Assembly: GCA_964245825.1 (NCBI GenBank)
Contig: CAXTNT010000007.1
Location: forward strand, 62,001 to 126,000
Reading direction: 5' to 3'
Length of the DNA: 64,000 nt
DNA from: CAJCIY01 sp964245825
Lineage (GTDB): Bacteria > Actinomycetota > Actinomycetes > Mycobacteriales > CAJCIY01
A program made the position numbers and the translations under genes. Shown in pieces: positions 41,322-50,070 of the stretch. The notes beneath the pieces were generated by a model. That model saw only the letters and a list, made by a program, of their open reading frames with translations. It had not been told where the DNA came from and searched no databases. How positions within the stretch are numbered: position 1 is the stretch's first letter; each line of letters opens with the position of its first letter.

Positions 41322-42479
41322 ATGTGGGCCAACCTGCACGCCCTCCCGACCCTGGGTCGGGCCCTGGCGGCGGTGGCACTGGTGGCGGCGGGTGTCGGCG
41401 GCGCAGGGCCGGCCGTCGCGGGGACCTCGCCGCGCGAGACGGTCGGCGGCGGGCAGCTTGCCACCACCGGCACCGTCGTGAACCCCGTTGCGGGGGTGCC
41501 GGCCCTGCCGCCGGTGAGCGCCGCGGCGTGGTTGGTGGCCGACCTCGACACCGGTCAGGTGCTGGCGGCGGCCGATCCGCACGGGCAGTTCGCGCCTGCC
41601 AGCACGCTGAAGATCCTCACCGCCCTCACGGTCATCCCACGCCTGACTCCGACCGCCCAGGTGCTGGCCACCGCCGCGGAGGCTTCCGTCGACGGGACCC
41701 GCGTCGGCATCGTGCCCGGGCATCGCTACACCGTGTCCACGCTGCTGCAGGGGATGCTGCTGGACTCGGGCAACGACGCCGCGACCGCACTCGCCGTGCA
41801 GGCCGGGGGCCTGGCGCCGACGATCAAGGCGATGAACGACGAGGCCCGATCCCTCCAGGCGTACGACACCACCGCGCGGACCGTCGACGGCCTGGATGCG
41901 GCCGGGCAGTTCTCCTCCGCGTACGACCTCGCCCTGTTTGCCCGGGCCGCACTGGCCCTGCCCAGCTTCCGCACCGACGTCGGCACCCAGCGCGTCGAGT
42001 TCGCCGGGGCGGGCGTGCCGCCGTTCCAGATCAGCAACCACAACCCGCTGCTGGGCGCGGTTCCGGGCGTGTACGGGGTGAAGAACGGCTACACCACCGC
42101 GGCCCGCGCCTCGTACGTCGGCGCCGCCCGCCGAGGCGGCCACGACCTCGTCGTCGTGGTGATGCGTACGGTCCCGGACTTCGTGCCGGAGTCGACGGCA
42201 CTGTTCGACTGGGGCTTCGCCGCGGACGGGAGGGTGACGCCCGTCGGCAGCCTGGTGGGCCCGCAGCAGACGCCGGTGCTCGCTCCGGAGGCGGTGACCG
42301 AGCAACGCGGGGCAGCGGTGTCCGCGCCGTTGCCCGGTGGCGGACGCACGCACGCCACGTGGCTGCTCGACGGTGGGCTCGCCGGTGGCGTGGTGGTCCT
42401 GTTTGCCGGCCGGCTGGCGCAGGTTCGTCGCCGGCGATCCGTCGTCCGGCACCGGCACCGCCGGAAGCCCGGCGCCTGA
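41322..42479 (+). CDS. D-alanyl-D-alanine carboxypeptidase (PBP5/S11 family)
   Basis: 385 residues. The signal peptide is about 1-33. The penicillin-binding domain has S94TLK97 (SxxK), SGN (149-151, LLDSGNDAATAL) and GVKNGYTTAARASYVG (KTG-like triad). It trims the terminal D-Ala of peptidoglycan pentapeptides outside the membrane. A C-terminal helix (GGLAGGVVVLFAGRLA) plus Arg-rich end anchors it. The leaderless-type ATG at 41322 makes the signal peptide exact; the antisense-looking upstream extension is rejected. It is convergent with yihY, with a hairpin at the junction. Confidence 0.92.
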   Translation: MWANLHALPTLGRALAAVALVAAGVGGAGPAVAGTSPRETVGGGQLATTGTVVNPVAGVPALPPVSAAAWLVADLDTGQVLAAADPHGQFAPASTLKILTALTVIPRLTPTAQVLATAAEASVDGTRVGIVPGHRYTVSTLLQGMLLDSGNDAATALAVQAGGLAPTIKAMNDEARSLQAYDTTARTVDGLDAAGQFSSAYDLALFARAALALPSFRTDVGTQRVEFAGAGVPPFQISNHNPLLGAVPGVYGVKNGYTTAARASYVGAARRGGHDLVVVVMRTVPDFVPESTALFDWGFAADGRVTPVGSLVGPQQTPVLAPEAVTEQRGAAVSAPLPGGGRTHATWLLDGGLAGGVVVLFAGRLAQVRRRRSVVRHRHRRKPGA

Positions 42480-42503
42480 CATCACCCGCGCCGCGGCGAT
42501 GCC

Positions 42504-42518
42504 GACGGACCGTCCGTC
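42504..42518. terminator. Hairpin at carboxypeptidase/YihY convergence
   Basis: GACGGAC (42504-42510) and GTCCGTC (42512-42518) are perfect inverted repeats. The structure lies 25 nt after the carboxypeptidase stop and overlaps the YihY stop, so it could end both transcripts. Confidence 0.42.
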
Positions 42519-43614
42519 AACGGGACTTCGGGACGACCGTTCGCAGCGCGCGAACACCGACCACGACCGCGACCCCGCACAGGGCACCGAACGCGGCCGT
42601 CCCGGCGCCGCGGGCCAGGCGCTCGTGTGGCACCACCGCCGTCGCTGCCGGCAGGTCGAGCGTGGGGACGCCGGCCGGTTCGAGGGCGGTCGCCGACGGC
42701 GGAGCGTCCGGGGTGTACGGGGCCGTCACCGCCCACGCGGCCGCGAAGACGAACAGCTGCGCGACGAGGTTGGTCCAGACCAGCAGGCCGATGACCGTCG
42801 CGAACACGCCGTAGAGCGGGTTGTGCGTGGTCCGGGTCAGATACTCCGAACCGAAGGTCTTGAGGATCTCGAAGCCGATCGCCGCGAACAGCGCGCCGTC
42901 GAGGGTGTCGCGCAGCCGGGCCCGCGTCTGTGGCAGCAGCCGGAAGGCTGCCCCGAACAGCAGCACGTCCCCCCCGACGGCGATGGCGATGGCCGCTGCG
43001 CGCAGCAGCACCTCCGAGGCACCTCCGTCGGGGAGCGACGAGTGCCGCACGATCGTGGTGGCCGCCGACGTACCGGCTGCGGTGAGCGCAAACGAGAGCA
43101 GCAGCGCCACGCCGAGTGTCACCAGCGTGAGCACGTCCCGGCCACGAGCGAGAAAGAAGTTGCCCGCACTGCGGGGGAGCCGCCAGAGGCTCCGCAGGGC
43201 CGAACGCAGCGTGCTGATCAACCCTAGGCCCGACAGCAGCAGTCCCACCAGCCCGACCACGCCGGTGGAGGTTCGGTTGTCGGCGATCGAGCTGACGTCG
43301 ATCTGACCCTTGCCGGTCCCGACGAGACCGGGGAAGTACCCGCTGATGGCCTTGGTGATCTGCGTTTGGGCATGTGCGTCGTAGTGGGCGACGTAGCCGG
43401 CGATGGACAGCGCCAGGGCGACGAGCGGGAAGAACGCCAGGAACCCCGGCAGCGTGATCGTGCTGACCAGGCGACTTCCGTTCCCCCCCGAGTAGCGGCT
43501 GGCCGCCTGGAAGACGTGGTCGACCAGCGGCCGGCGGCGGCGCAGCGCAGCGAGCAACGCCTTCACCCAGGCGATCAGCGCCTTGATCCGGCTCACCCGC
43601 GCCGCCCTACCCAC
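42517..43614 (-). CDS. YihY/virulence factor BrkB family membrane protein
   Basis: 365 residues with six hydrophobic helices and the family pattern FQAASRYSGGNGSRLVSTITLPGFLAFFPLVALALSI, SALRSLWRLPRSAGNFFLARG, NPLYGVFATVIGLLVWTNLVAQLFVFAAAWAV. Transport or envelope function is not established for the family. The GTG at 43614 gives the longest form; a GTG at 43596, 7 nt after TAGGGC, is equally plausible. It follows the RNA-ligase-like gene by 14 nt, forming a trpS-ligase-yihY series seen in other actinobacteria. Confidence 0.87.
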   Translation of the reverse strand: MGRAARVSRIKALIAWVKALLAALRRRRPLVDHVFQAASRYSGGNGSRLVSTITLPGFLAFFPLVALALSIAGYVAHYDAHAQTQITKAISGYFPGLVGTGKGQIDVSSIADNRTSTGVVGLVGLLLSGLGLISTLRSALRSLWRLPRSAGNFFLARGRDVLTLVTLGVALLLSFALTAAGTSAATTIVRHSSLPDGGASEVLLRAAAIAIAVGGDVLLFGAAFRLLPQTRARLRDTLDGALFAAIGFEILKTFGSEYLTRTTHNPLYGVFATVIGLLVWTNLVAQLFVFAAAWAVTAPYTPDAPPSATALEPAGVPTLDLPAATAVVPHERLARGAGTAAFGALCGVAVVVGVRALRTVVPKSR

Positions 43615-43628
43615 CGCACCGGATCACG

Positions 43629-44183
43629 TCACCAGCCTTCGGGAGCGGCGACCGGCCCGGGCGTGCCATGCCCGAAGGGGAAGTCCCGCTGTGGCCGCCA
43701 CACCCGTCGGTCGTCCTGTTCGAAGAGCTGGAAGCCCCAGGCGCGGAAGGCGGCGTCGTAGCCGGCGAGCTCCCGCGCACCCCGCTCCAGTGCCTCGTCG
43801 GGCACGTCCTGCGCCACCGTCACGTGCGGGTGGAACGGAAACGTCAGCGCACGGGCGAGCGGGCCGCTCCGCACCGCCTCCGCGAGCAGCTCGCACTCGC
43901 TGATCCCCTGCACCAGCGGCACGAACACGACCGGCGACACCGGCCGGAAGGTCGCGATCCCACGCAGGTGCACCCGGAACGGCGCGGCACCGGCGGCGAC
44001 CCGCCGCAGGTGCTCCTCGACGTCGGCCATCCGCTCGTCCCGGACCGCCGTCGGCGGCAGCAGCGTGACGTGCGGCACGATCCGCGCGGCGCTCGGGTCG
44101 CCGAGGCGCTCCCGCCAGGCCTGCAGCTCGGTCGCGACCGGCTCGGGCAGCCCGAGCGCGACGCCGATGTCGCGCCGGCTCAC
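43629..44183 (-). CDS. 2'-5' RNA ligase (2H phosphoesterase) family protein
   Basis: 184 residues. Two HxT/S motifs, ARIVPHVTLLPP (about 38) and FPFHPHVTVAQD (about 121), define the 2H phosphoesterase active site, where paired His residues act as acid and base on RNA 2',3'-cyclic phosphate or 2'-5' linkages. The GTG overlaps the trpS stop by 4 nt, so translation is coupled. A role in RNA processing is inferred from family only. Confidence 0.88.
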   Translation of the reverse strand: MSRRDIGVALGLPEPVATELQAWRERLGDPSAARIVPHVTLLPPTAVRDERMADVEEHLRRVAAGAAPFRVHLRGIATFRPVSPVVFVPLVQGISECELLAEAVRSGPLARALTFPFHPHVTVAQDVPDEALERGARELAGYDAAFRAWGFQLFEQDDRRVWRPQRDFPFGHGTPGPVAAPEGW

Positions 44184-45214
44184 CCGGCCGGCCAGTGCGA
44201 GAGGCCGGCGGGCGGCAGGAAACCCATCGCGTCGTACGCCCGGGCGAGCGTGTCGCGGGCCACCGTGCGCGCCCGGTCCGCGCCGTCGGCCAGGACGGCG
44301 TGCAGTCGGGCCGGCTCCGCCAACAGCGCCGCGTACCGGTCCTGCACGGGTTCGAGCTCGGCGACGACGGCATCGGCGACAGCGGCCTTGAGGTCGCCGT
44401 AACCGCAGCCGTCGAAGTGTTTCTCCAGTGCCTCGAGGCTCTGACCGGACACGGCGCCCAGGATCCCGAGCAGGTTGGTGACGCCGGGCTTGTCCGGCGC
44501 GGCGCGGACCTCTCGGCCGGTGTCCGTCACCGCGCTGCGGATCTTCTTGCGGATCGCCGCGGGGGGGTCCATCACCAGCACGGTGCCGGCGGCCGGCAGC
44601 GACTTGCTCATCTTGCGGGTGGGGTCCTGCAGGTCGGCGATCCGGGCGGTCGCGGCCAGCATCGTCGCGCGGGGGACCGTGAAGACCCGGCCGAAGCGGG
44701 TGTTGAAGCGCTGGGCGAGGTCGCGGGTCAGCTCTACGTGCTGCGCCTGATCGCCGCCGACCGGCACCTGGTCGGCCCGGTACAGCAGGATGTCGGCCGC
44801 CTGCAGGATCGGGTAGTTGAACAGCCCCACCGTCGCCGCCCCGAGGTCTGAGCGCGCCGCCTTGTCCTTGAACTGGGTCATCCGGCTCGCCTCGCCGTAG
44901 CCGGTGATGCAGCCGAGCACCCAGCCGAGCTGGGCGTGCTCGGGGACGTGCGACTGCACGAAGATCGTGGCCCGGTCCGGGTCGAGCCCGACCGCGATCA
45001 GCTCGGCGGCCGCCTCCAGCGTGCGGCGGCGCAGGACGGTCGGGTCGTGGCCGACCGTGACGGCGTGCAGGTCGGGGACGAAGAAGTACGGGTCGTGGTC
45101 GTCCTGCAACGCCACCCAGCGCTTGACCGCACCCAGGTAGTTGCCCAGGTGGGAGCCGGCGCCGGTCGGCTGGATGCCCGACAGCACCCGCGGCCGGGTG
45201 GTGAGCTCACTCAT
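44180..45214 (-). CDS. trpS: Tryptophanyl-tRNA synthetase
   Basis: 344 residues, class I synthetase of compact bacterial length. Motifs: LSGIQPTGAGSHLGNYLGA (HIGH equivalent SHLGN, 21-25), QVPVGGDQAQHVELTRDLA and RKMSKS (KMSKS, 201-205). It charges tRNA-Trp in the cytoplasm. The start ATG has GAGACT 6 nt upstream and GGAG-like sequence near it. First gene of the trpS/RNA-ligase/yihY series. Confidence 0.97.
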   Translation of the reverse strand: MSELTTRPRVLSGIQPTGAGSHLGNYLGAVKRWVALQDDHDPYFFVPDLHAVTVGHDPTVLRRRTLEAAAELIAVGLDPDRATIFVQSHVPEHAQLGWVLGCITGYGEASRMTQFKDKAARSDLGAATVGLFNYPILQAADILLYRADQVPVGGDQAQHVELTRDLAQRFNTRFGRVFTVPRATMLAATARIADLQDPTRKMSKSLPAAGTVLVMDPPAAIRKKIRSAVTDTGREVRAAPDKPGVTNLLGILGAVSGQSLEALEKHFDGCGYGDLKAAVADAVVAELEPVQDRYAALLAEPARLHAVLADGADRARTVARDTLARAYDAMGFLPPAGLSHWPAG

Positions 45215-45235
45215 GCCAGGAGTCTCCCAGGAGGT

Positions 45236-46543
45236 TCAGCCGTCGCTGGTCGCCGGGGGGACCGCCGCCTCGGCGACGCGAGAGACCCGCAGCCGCTCGA
45301 CCCGACGGCCGTCGACCTTGGTGACGGTGAGCCGCGCCTCGCCGGCCACGACGGCGGCACCGACCTTCGGGACCTGGCCCAGCCGCGCGACGACGTAGCC
45401 GGCGGCGGTCTCGTAGTGGCCGCCGGGCAGCTCCACCCCCGTCGCTTCGGCGAAGTCCTCGAGGTTGAGCAGCCCGTCGACCTCCAGGTCGCCGCCGCGC
45501 AGGGTCCGCGCGGCCCGGTCGTTGGCGTCGTACTCGTCGTGGATCTCGCCGACGACCTCCTCGATCAGATCCTCGAGGGTGACGATCCCGGCGGTGCCGC
45601 CGTACTCGTCCACGACGATCGCGAGGTGGTGGCCCTCGCGGCGCAGCTCGGACATCGCCGGCAGCACGGTCTTGGTCGCGGGCAGCAGCTTCACCGGCCG
45701 GCTGACGTCGCCCACCTTGAGCGGGCGGCTGCCGGGCTTGACCGCGTACAGGTCACGGACGTGGACGAAGCCGATCACGTCGTCGTAGGAGTCGCGGCAG
45801 ACCGGGTAGCGAGAGTGGGGCTGGCCCAGCACCTGCTTCGCGGCGCGGCTCGCCAGCTGGCCGGCGTCGAGGAACTCCACCTCCGTACGCGGCACCATCA
45901 CCTCGCGGACGGTCCGCTCGCCGGCCGCGAAGATGTCGTCGATGAGCCGGCGTTCGTCGCCGGTGAGCGACTCGTGGGCGGCGACCAGCCCGCGCAGCTC
46001 GTCCTCGGTGATCGACTGGCGGTTGACGTCCGGGTCGCCGCCGAAGAGGCGCACGACCCCGTCGGTCGACACCGAGAGCAGCCAGATCACCGGCCGGGCG
46101 ATCCGGGCCACCCGCTCCAGCGGGGCGGACAGGAACTGCGCCACCCGCTCGGTCCGCTGCAGCGCCAGCCGCTTCGGTGCCAGCTCGCCGATGACCAGGG
46201 TCACGAACGAGATGCTCATCGTCACCGCCAGGAAGCCGAGCACGTCGGCGAGCGTCTTGCCCAGCCCGGCATCGTGCAGCTCGTCGCCCAGCGACGACGA
46301 CAGGGTCACCGCCCCGTACGCCGAGGACAGCAGCGAGGTGAGGGTGACGCCGATCTGCACAGCCGCCAGGAAGCGGTTCGGGTCCTCGACCAGCCGGGCG
46401 ACCCGGCGTCCGCCCGGGCTGGCCGCAGCCAACGCGACGACCTGGCTCTCGCGCAGCGAGACCAGGCTGATCTCGGCGGCGACGAAGACGCCCTCGACCA
46501 GGATCAGGGCGGCGACGACGAGGACGGAGATCCACGTGCTCAC
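45236..46543 (-). CDS. CNNM/CorC-type hemolysin-family membrane protein with CBS pair
   Basis: 435 residues. An N-terminal DUF21 domain with three to four helices (ISVLVVAALILVEGVFVAAEISLVSL, VTMSISFVTLVIGELAPKRLAL) is followed by two CBS motifs (about 200-325: ERTVREVMVPRTEVEFLD, VSRPVKLLPATKTVLPAMSELRREGHHLAIVVDEYGGTAGIVTLEDLIEEVVGEI). A CorC_HlyC/transporter-associated domain ends it. Family members export Mg2+ or related cations. The GTG start follows a TAGATT hexamer with a short leader. It lies 21 nt upstream of trpS on the same strand. Confidence 0.9.
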   Translation of the reverse strand: MSTWISVLVVAALILVEGVFVAAEISLVSLRESQVVALAAASPGGRRVARLVEDPNRFLAAVQIGVTLTSLLSSAYGAVTLSSSLGDELHDAGLGKTLADVLGFLAVTMSISFVTLVIGELAPKRLALQRTERVAQFLSAPLERVARIARPVIWLLSVSTDGVVRLFGGDPDVNRQSITEDELRGLVAAHESLTGDERRLIDDIFAAGERTVREVMVPRTEVEFLDAGQLASRAAKQVLGQPHSRYPVCRDSYDDVIGFVHVRDLYAVKPGSRPLKVGDVSRPVKLLPATKTVLPAMSELRREGHHLAIVVDEYGGTAGIVTLEDLIEEVVGEIHDEYDANDRAARTLRGGDLEVDGLLNLEDFAEATGVELPGGHYETAAGYVVARLGQVPKVGAAVVAGEARLTVTKVDGRRVERLRVSRVAEAAVPPATSDG

Positions 46544-46681
46544 CCGCTGATCACGCTCTTCAATCTAGAGGGCGCGGGGCCGGCTTCAGACCCGCTCGGC
46601 GCGGGTCGATCGCGCTCGCGACCTATCGTGGCGATCTGGCCCGTGCCTGACAGGCAGCCGCCGGCACCCGAGAGGCAGCGC

Positions 46682-47095
46682 ATGACGAGCGAGGTGACCG
46701 GGCTGACCTGGCTGGTCGAGCGCTTCGCCCGCTCCGTTCCTGGGCTGAGCCAGGCTGTCGTGGTCTCCGCGGACGGGCTGCTGCTCGCCTCCGCGGGCGG
46801 CCTGGACCGGGACCACGCCGAGCAGCTGGCCGCGATTGCGTCGGGCCTGGCCAGCATGACGATCGCCGCGGCGACGCACCTGCAGGGCGGCGACGTCCGC
46901 CACCTGCTCGTCGAGACCCAGGGCGGCCTGCTGCTGGTGATGCAGGTCAGCGACGGCTCGAGCCTCGCGGTCCTCGCCGACCGCGGTGCCGACGTCGGCC
47001 TGCTGGGCTACGAGATGGCGCTGCTGGTCACGCGGATCGGTGCCGCGCTGACGCCCCGGCTGCGCAGCCAGATGCGCGCCGCACTGGACGCCTGA
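46682..47095 (+). CDS. Roadblock/LC7 domain protein (orphan)
   Basis: 137 residues. LTWLVERFARSVPGLSQAVVVSADGLLLASAGGLDRDHAEQLAAIASGLASMT, then VRHLLVETQGGLLLVMQVSDGSSLAVLADRGADVGLLGYEMALLV, is a full Roadblock domain. It is a close paralogue of the conservon protein at 63173. In conservons such proteins partner with a small GTPase. Here there is no kinase, DUF742 or GTPase beside it. The ATG at 46682 follows GAGAGG at about 6 nt; TATCGT about 55 nt upstream may be its -10. Confidence 0.88.
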   Translation: MTSEVTGLTWLVERFARSVPGLSQAVVVSADGLLLASAGGLDRDHAEQLAAIASGLASMTIAAATHLQGGDVRHLLVETQGGLLLVMQVSDGSSLAVLADRGADVGLLGYEMALLVTRIGAALTPRLRSQMRAALDA

Positions 47096-47108
47096 CCGGG
47101 CCGGTCAG
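47092..47108. terminator. Hairpin spanning both stop codons of Roadblock gene and mdh
   Basis: CTGACC (47092-47097) pairs with GGTCAG (47103-47108) around GGGCC. Its arms contain the TGA stops of the two convergent genes, so it can serve both directions. Confidence 0.5.
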
Positions 47109-48094
47109 ATCAGGCCGAGGGCCCGCACCGCGTCGCGCTCCTCGGTGAGCTCCCGGGCCGAGGCGTCGATCCGCTCGCGCGAGAAGTCGTTGATGCCGAC
47201 GCCTTCGATGATCTCCCACCGACCGTCGACGGCCCGGCAGGGGAACGAGCTGATGATCCCCTCGGGGACGCCGTACGAGCCGTCGCTCGGCAGTGAGCAG
47301 GAAGTCCAGTCCGTGCCGTTGACCCAGTCGTAGACGTGGTCGACGGCAGCATTGGCCGCGGACGCCGCCGACGACGCGCCGCGCGCGTCGATGATCGCCG
47401 CGCCGCGCTTGGCCACGGTCGGGATGAAGGTCCCGGTGAGCCACGACTCCTCGACCAGCTCCGCCGCCGGCTTGCCGTGCACCTGGGCGGTATACAGGTC
47501 GGGGTACTGCGTCGCCGAGTGGTTGCCCCAGATCGTCATCCGGTCGATGTCGGTGACCGCCACCTCGAGCTTCGCCGCGAGCTGCGCGAGCGCCCGGTTG
47601 TGGTCGAGGCGGGTCATCGCGGTGAAGCGGTCCGCGGGCACGTCCGGGGCGTGCGAAGAGGCGATGAGGGCGTTGGTGTTGGCGGGATTGCCCACCACGA
47701 GCACCTTCACGTCGCTGGCCGCGCCGGCGTTGATGGCCTTGCCCTGGGGGGCGAAGATGCCGCCGTTCGCCTCGAGCAGGTCGCCGCGCTCCATGCCCGC
47801 GGTCCGCGGCCGCGCGCCGACGAGCAGGGCGACGTTCACCCCGTCGAAGGCCTTGGTGGCGTCGTCGGTGATGTCGATCCCGGCGAGCAGCGGGAACGCG
47901 CAGTCGTCCAGCTCCATGGCCGTGCCCTCGGCCGCCTTGAGCGCCGGGGTGATCTCCAGCAGGGAGAGCCGTACCGGCGTGTCCGGGCCGAGCAGCTGGC
48001 CGGAGGCGATCCGGAAGAGCAGCGCGTACCCGATCTGACCGGCAGCGCCGGTGAGGGTGACCCGGACCGGCGGGGCCTTGGCGGCAGGGGACAT
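47105..48094 (-). CDS. mdh: Malate dehydrogenase
   Basis: 329 residues. RVTLTGAAGQIGYALLFRIASGQLLG is the NAD-binding strand-loop; GARPRTAGMERGDLLEANGGIF, VGNPANTNALIA, MTRLDHNRALAQLA and the active-site His in TIWGNHSATQYPD follow. It interconverts malate and oxaloacetate with NAD in the TCA cycle. The start at 48094 has GGAG 7 nt upstream; a long antisense extension is rejected. The length and IWGNHS motif are those of the actinobacterial NAD-dependent type. Confidence 0.96.
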   Translation of the reverse strand: MSPAAKAPPVRVTLTGAAGQIGYALLFRIASGQLLGPDTPVRLSLLEITPALKAAEGTAMELDDCAFPLLAGIDITDDATKAFDGVNVALLVGARPRTAGMERGDLLEANGGIFAPQGKAINAGAASDVKVLVVGNPANTNALIASSHAPDVPADRFTAMTRLDHNRALAQLAAKLEVAVTDIDRMTIWGNHSATQYPDLYTAQVHGKPAAELVEESWLTGTFIPTVAKRGAAIIDARGASSAASAANAAVDHVYDWVNGTDWTSCSLPSDGSYGVPEGIISSFPCRAVDGRWEIIEGVGINDFSRERIDASARELTEERDAVRALGLI

Positions 48095-48153
48095 GGGGGG
48101 CTCCAGCTCTCTCGACGTCGAGGTACGTGCGCTGACGCCACCATACCGAGCGG

Positions 48154-48432
48154 TCAGGGCAGGCTGAGGGCGGCGACGAGCAGCACCGCCGCTGCCACGG
48201 TCAGGAACAGCACGTCGAGCCACCGGGAGCGGACGACGAGGGTGCCCAGGCTCACTGCCGGCAGGCAGGCCCGCAGCACCGACGACGCGGCCAGCACCAC
48301 CCCGACGGTCAGCATCCCAGGCCGCCAGGCGCCTGCGGCGGCGGCGGCGAGCCCACCCAGCAGGACCGCCACGAGCACCCGGCCCAGCCATCGCGAACCC
48401 CGGCTCGAGGCGGCTGCCGGCGGCGAGGACAT
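48154..48432 (-). CDS. DUF3017 small membrane protein
   Basis: 92 residues, three hydrophobic helices. The pattern RPGMLTVGVVLAASSVLRACLPAVSLGTLVVRSRWLDVLFLTVAAAVLLVAAL is DUF3017, a family usually next to folD in actinobacteria (Rv3355c by folD Rv3356c, from memory). Here an FHA-HTH gene is interposed. Start ATG 48432; TTG at 48444 is less likely. Function unknown. Confidence 0.8.
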   Translation of the reverse strand: MSSPPAAASSRGSRWLGRVLVAVLLGGLAAAAAGAWRPGMLTVGVVLAASSVLRACLPAVSLGTLVVRSRWLDVLFLTVAAAVLLVAALSLP

Positions 48433-48530
48433 GCAGGGATGCAACCACGACGCGGCCCGTTCTCAGCCGCGGCACGGTTTGGCGGCGCGGCGGATTTGGG
48501 TACCGCACAGGAAGCGGGCACGACGTCCGG

Positions 48531-49175
48531 ATGAACTCCAGGAGCCGGGGGTACGCAGTGCGAGCCGAGGACACCACGTCGCCCGCCCTCGTGGTCGATG
48601 CGGGCATCCCGGTGCCGCTCACGGCCGCGGTCACGACGGTCGGCCGCGGCCCGGGCGTCGACGTCGTCCTCGACGACCCCACCGTGAGCCGGTTGCACGC
48701 CGAACTCGTCCGGCGCGGCCCCTACGTCTATGTCTCCGACATGGGCCTGTCCCGCAACGGAACGCTCGTCAACGGACGTCCGGTGGCGCGCGCGGTCCTC
48801 GGCCCGCACGACATCGTGACCTTCGGTGCCGTGCGCGCGCACCTGGTCGGCATCCCCGACGACCCCCGGCCGGAGGAGACCCGGGAACTCGGGTCGCGGG
48901 GGGTCCCGCCGGAGCTGACCCGCCGGGAGCGCGACGTCCTGAGCGCGTTGTGCCGGCCGGCCCTGGACCAGGCCGCCTTCACGACGCCGGCGTCCACACG
49001 GGAGATCGCGCGTCAGCTGCTCGTGACCGAGGCCGCGGTGAAGCAGCACCTGCTGCGGCTCTACCAGAAGTTCGGCATCCCGGAAGGGATCAACCGTCGA
49101 ACGCGGCTGGCCAACGAGGTCATCGCCGCCGGGCTCGTGCAGCCGCCGCGCGACCCGGACGCGATCGCCGGCTGA
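48531..49175 (+). CDS. FHA-domain regulator with C-terminal helix-turn-helix
   Basis: 214 residues. The FHA domain (about 30-105): TVGRGPGVDVVLDDPTVSRLHAELV and SRNGTLVNGRPV carry the phospho-Thr-binding GR, SRLH and NG signature. The C-terminal part (about 126-205) RRERDVLSALCRPALDQ, ASTREIARQLLVTEAAVKQHLLRLYQKFGI is a winged/LuxR-like HTH. It probably reads phosphothreonine signals from a Ser/Thr kinase and binds DNA. The stop TGA abuts the folD stop (TGATCA). Start could be ATG 48531 or GTG 48558. It separates DUF3017 from folD. Confidence 0.85.
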   Translation: MNSRSRGYAVRAEDTTSPALVVDAGIPVPLTAAVTTVGRGPGVDVVLDDPTVSRLHAELVRRGPYVYVSDMGLSRNGTLVNGRPVARAVLGPHDIVTFGAVRAHLVGIPDDPRPEETRELGSRGVPPELTRRERDVLSALCRPALDQAAFTTPASTREIARQLLVTEAAVKQHLLRLYQKFGIPEGINRRTRLANEVIAAGLVQPPRDPDAIAG

Positions 49176-50027
49176 TCAGCCGCGCTCGGCGGCCTCGACG
49201 ACGTTCGCCAGCAGCCGCGCCCGGGTCATCGGTCCCACCGACCGGGTCTTGGGTGCGAACCAGCCCGCCACCTCGGCGACGTCGTCGAGGACGTCCGGGG
49301 CGAGCTTGCCGGCCACGAAGGTGGCGCCGGTCTGCACCACTGCCGCGCCGGGGCACACCATGTCGCGGGTGACGATCCCGGGCGCTCCCGCGGCGACCAC
49401 CAGGACGTCCGCCGCGAGGGTGTAGGGCCGGATATCGGGCACGCCGGTGTGCACGATCGTCACCGCGGCGTTGGCGTGCTCCTCCTTCAGCGCCAGCAGG
49501 TTCGCCAGCGCCTTGCCGACGGTCAGCCCGCGCCCGACGATCACGACGTGCCTTCCGGCGACAGGCACCTGGTAGTACGCGAGCAGGTCCTGGATGCCGG
49601 CCGGCGTGCAGGGCCGCGGGCCGCGCACGCCCTGGACGAGCTTGCCGAGGTTCACCGGGTGCAGCCCGTCCACGTCTTTGTCCGGGTCTACCCGCAGCAG
49701 CGCGGCCTCGAAGTCCAGGTGCCTGGGGAAGGGATACTGCATCAGGTACGCGTGCACCGCCGGGTCGGCGTTCATCCGGTCGACGACGGCATCGACGTCG
49801 GCCTGGCTGGCCTCCGCGGGCAGCTGCTCGTGGACGCTGGTGATGCCCAGCTCGGCGCAGTTCTCGTGCTTCATCCGGACGTACATCGCGCTGCCCGGGT
49901 CGTCGCCGACGAGCACCGTGCCCAGACCCGGGGTGACCCCGCGGGCGGCGAGAGCCGCGATCCGTACCCGGAGGTCGGCCTTGACCTCCGCCAGCACGGG
50001 CTCGCCCGCCAGGATGGTCGCCGTCAT
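49176..50027 (-). CDS. folD: Methylenetetrahydrofolate dehydrogenase/cyclohydrolase FolD
   Basis: 283 residues. YVRMKHENCAELGI carries the catalytic Tyr-x3-Lys; VDGLHPVNLGKLVQGVRGPRPCTPAGI and VGRGLTVGKALANLLALK (NADP-binding loop) follow, then VGPMTRARLLANVVEA at the end. It interconverts methylene-, methenyl- and 10-formyl-THF, supplying formyl groups for PurN and PurH encoded nearby. The ATG has GACGAT 6 nt upstream. The usual 'GRSxxVGxP' appears as GRGLTVGKA, a mild departure worth noting. Confidence 0.94.
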   Translation of the reverse strand: MTATILAGEPVLAEVKADLRVRIAALAARGVTPGLGTVLVGDDPGSAMYVRMKHENCAELGITSVHEQLPAEASQADVDAVVDRMNADPAVHAYLMQYPFPRHLDFEAALLRVDPDKDVDGLHPVNLGKLVQGVRGPRPCTPAGIQDLLAYYQVPVAGRHVVIVGRGLTVGKALANLLALKEEHANAAVTIVHTGVPDIRPYTLAADVLVVAAGAPGIVTRDMVCPGAAVVQTGATFVAGKLAPDVLDDVAEVAGWFAPKTRSVGPMTRARLLANVVEAAERG

Positions 50028-50070
50028 GCCGGGATCGTCCCAGAGTCCCGCGGGCCCCGGCCGGCGCAGG

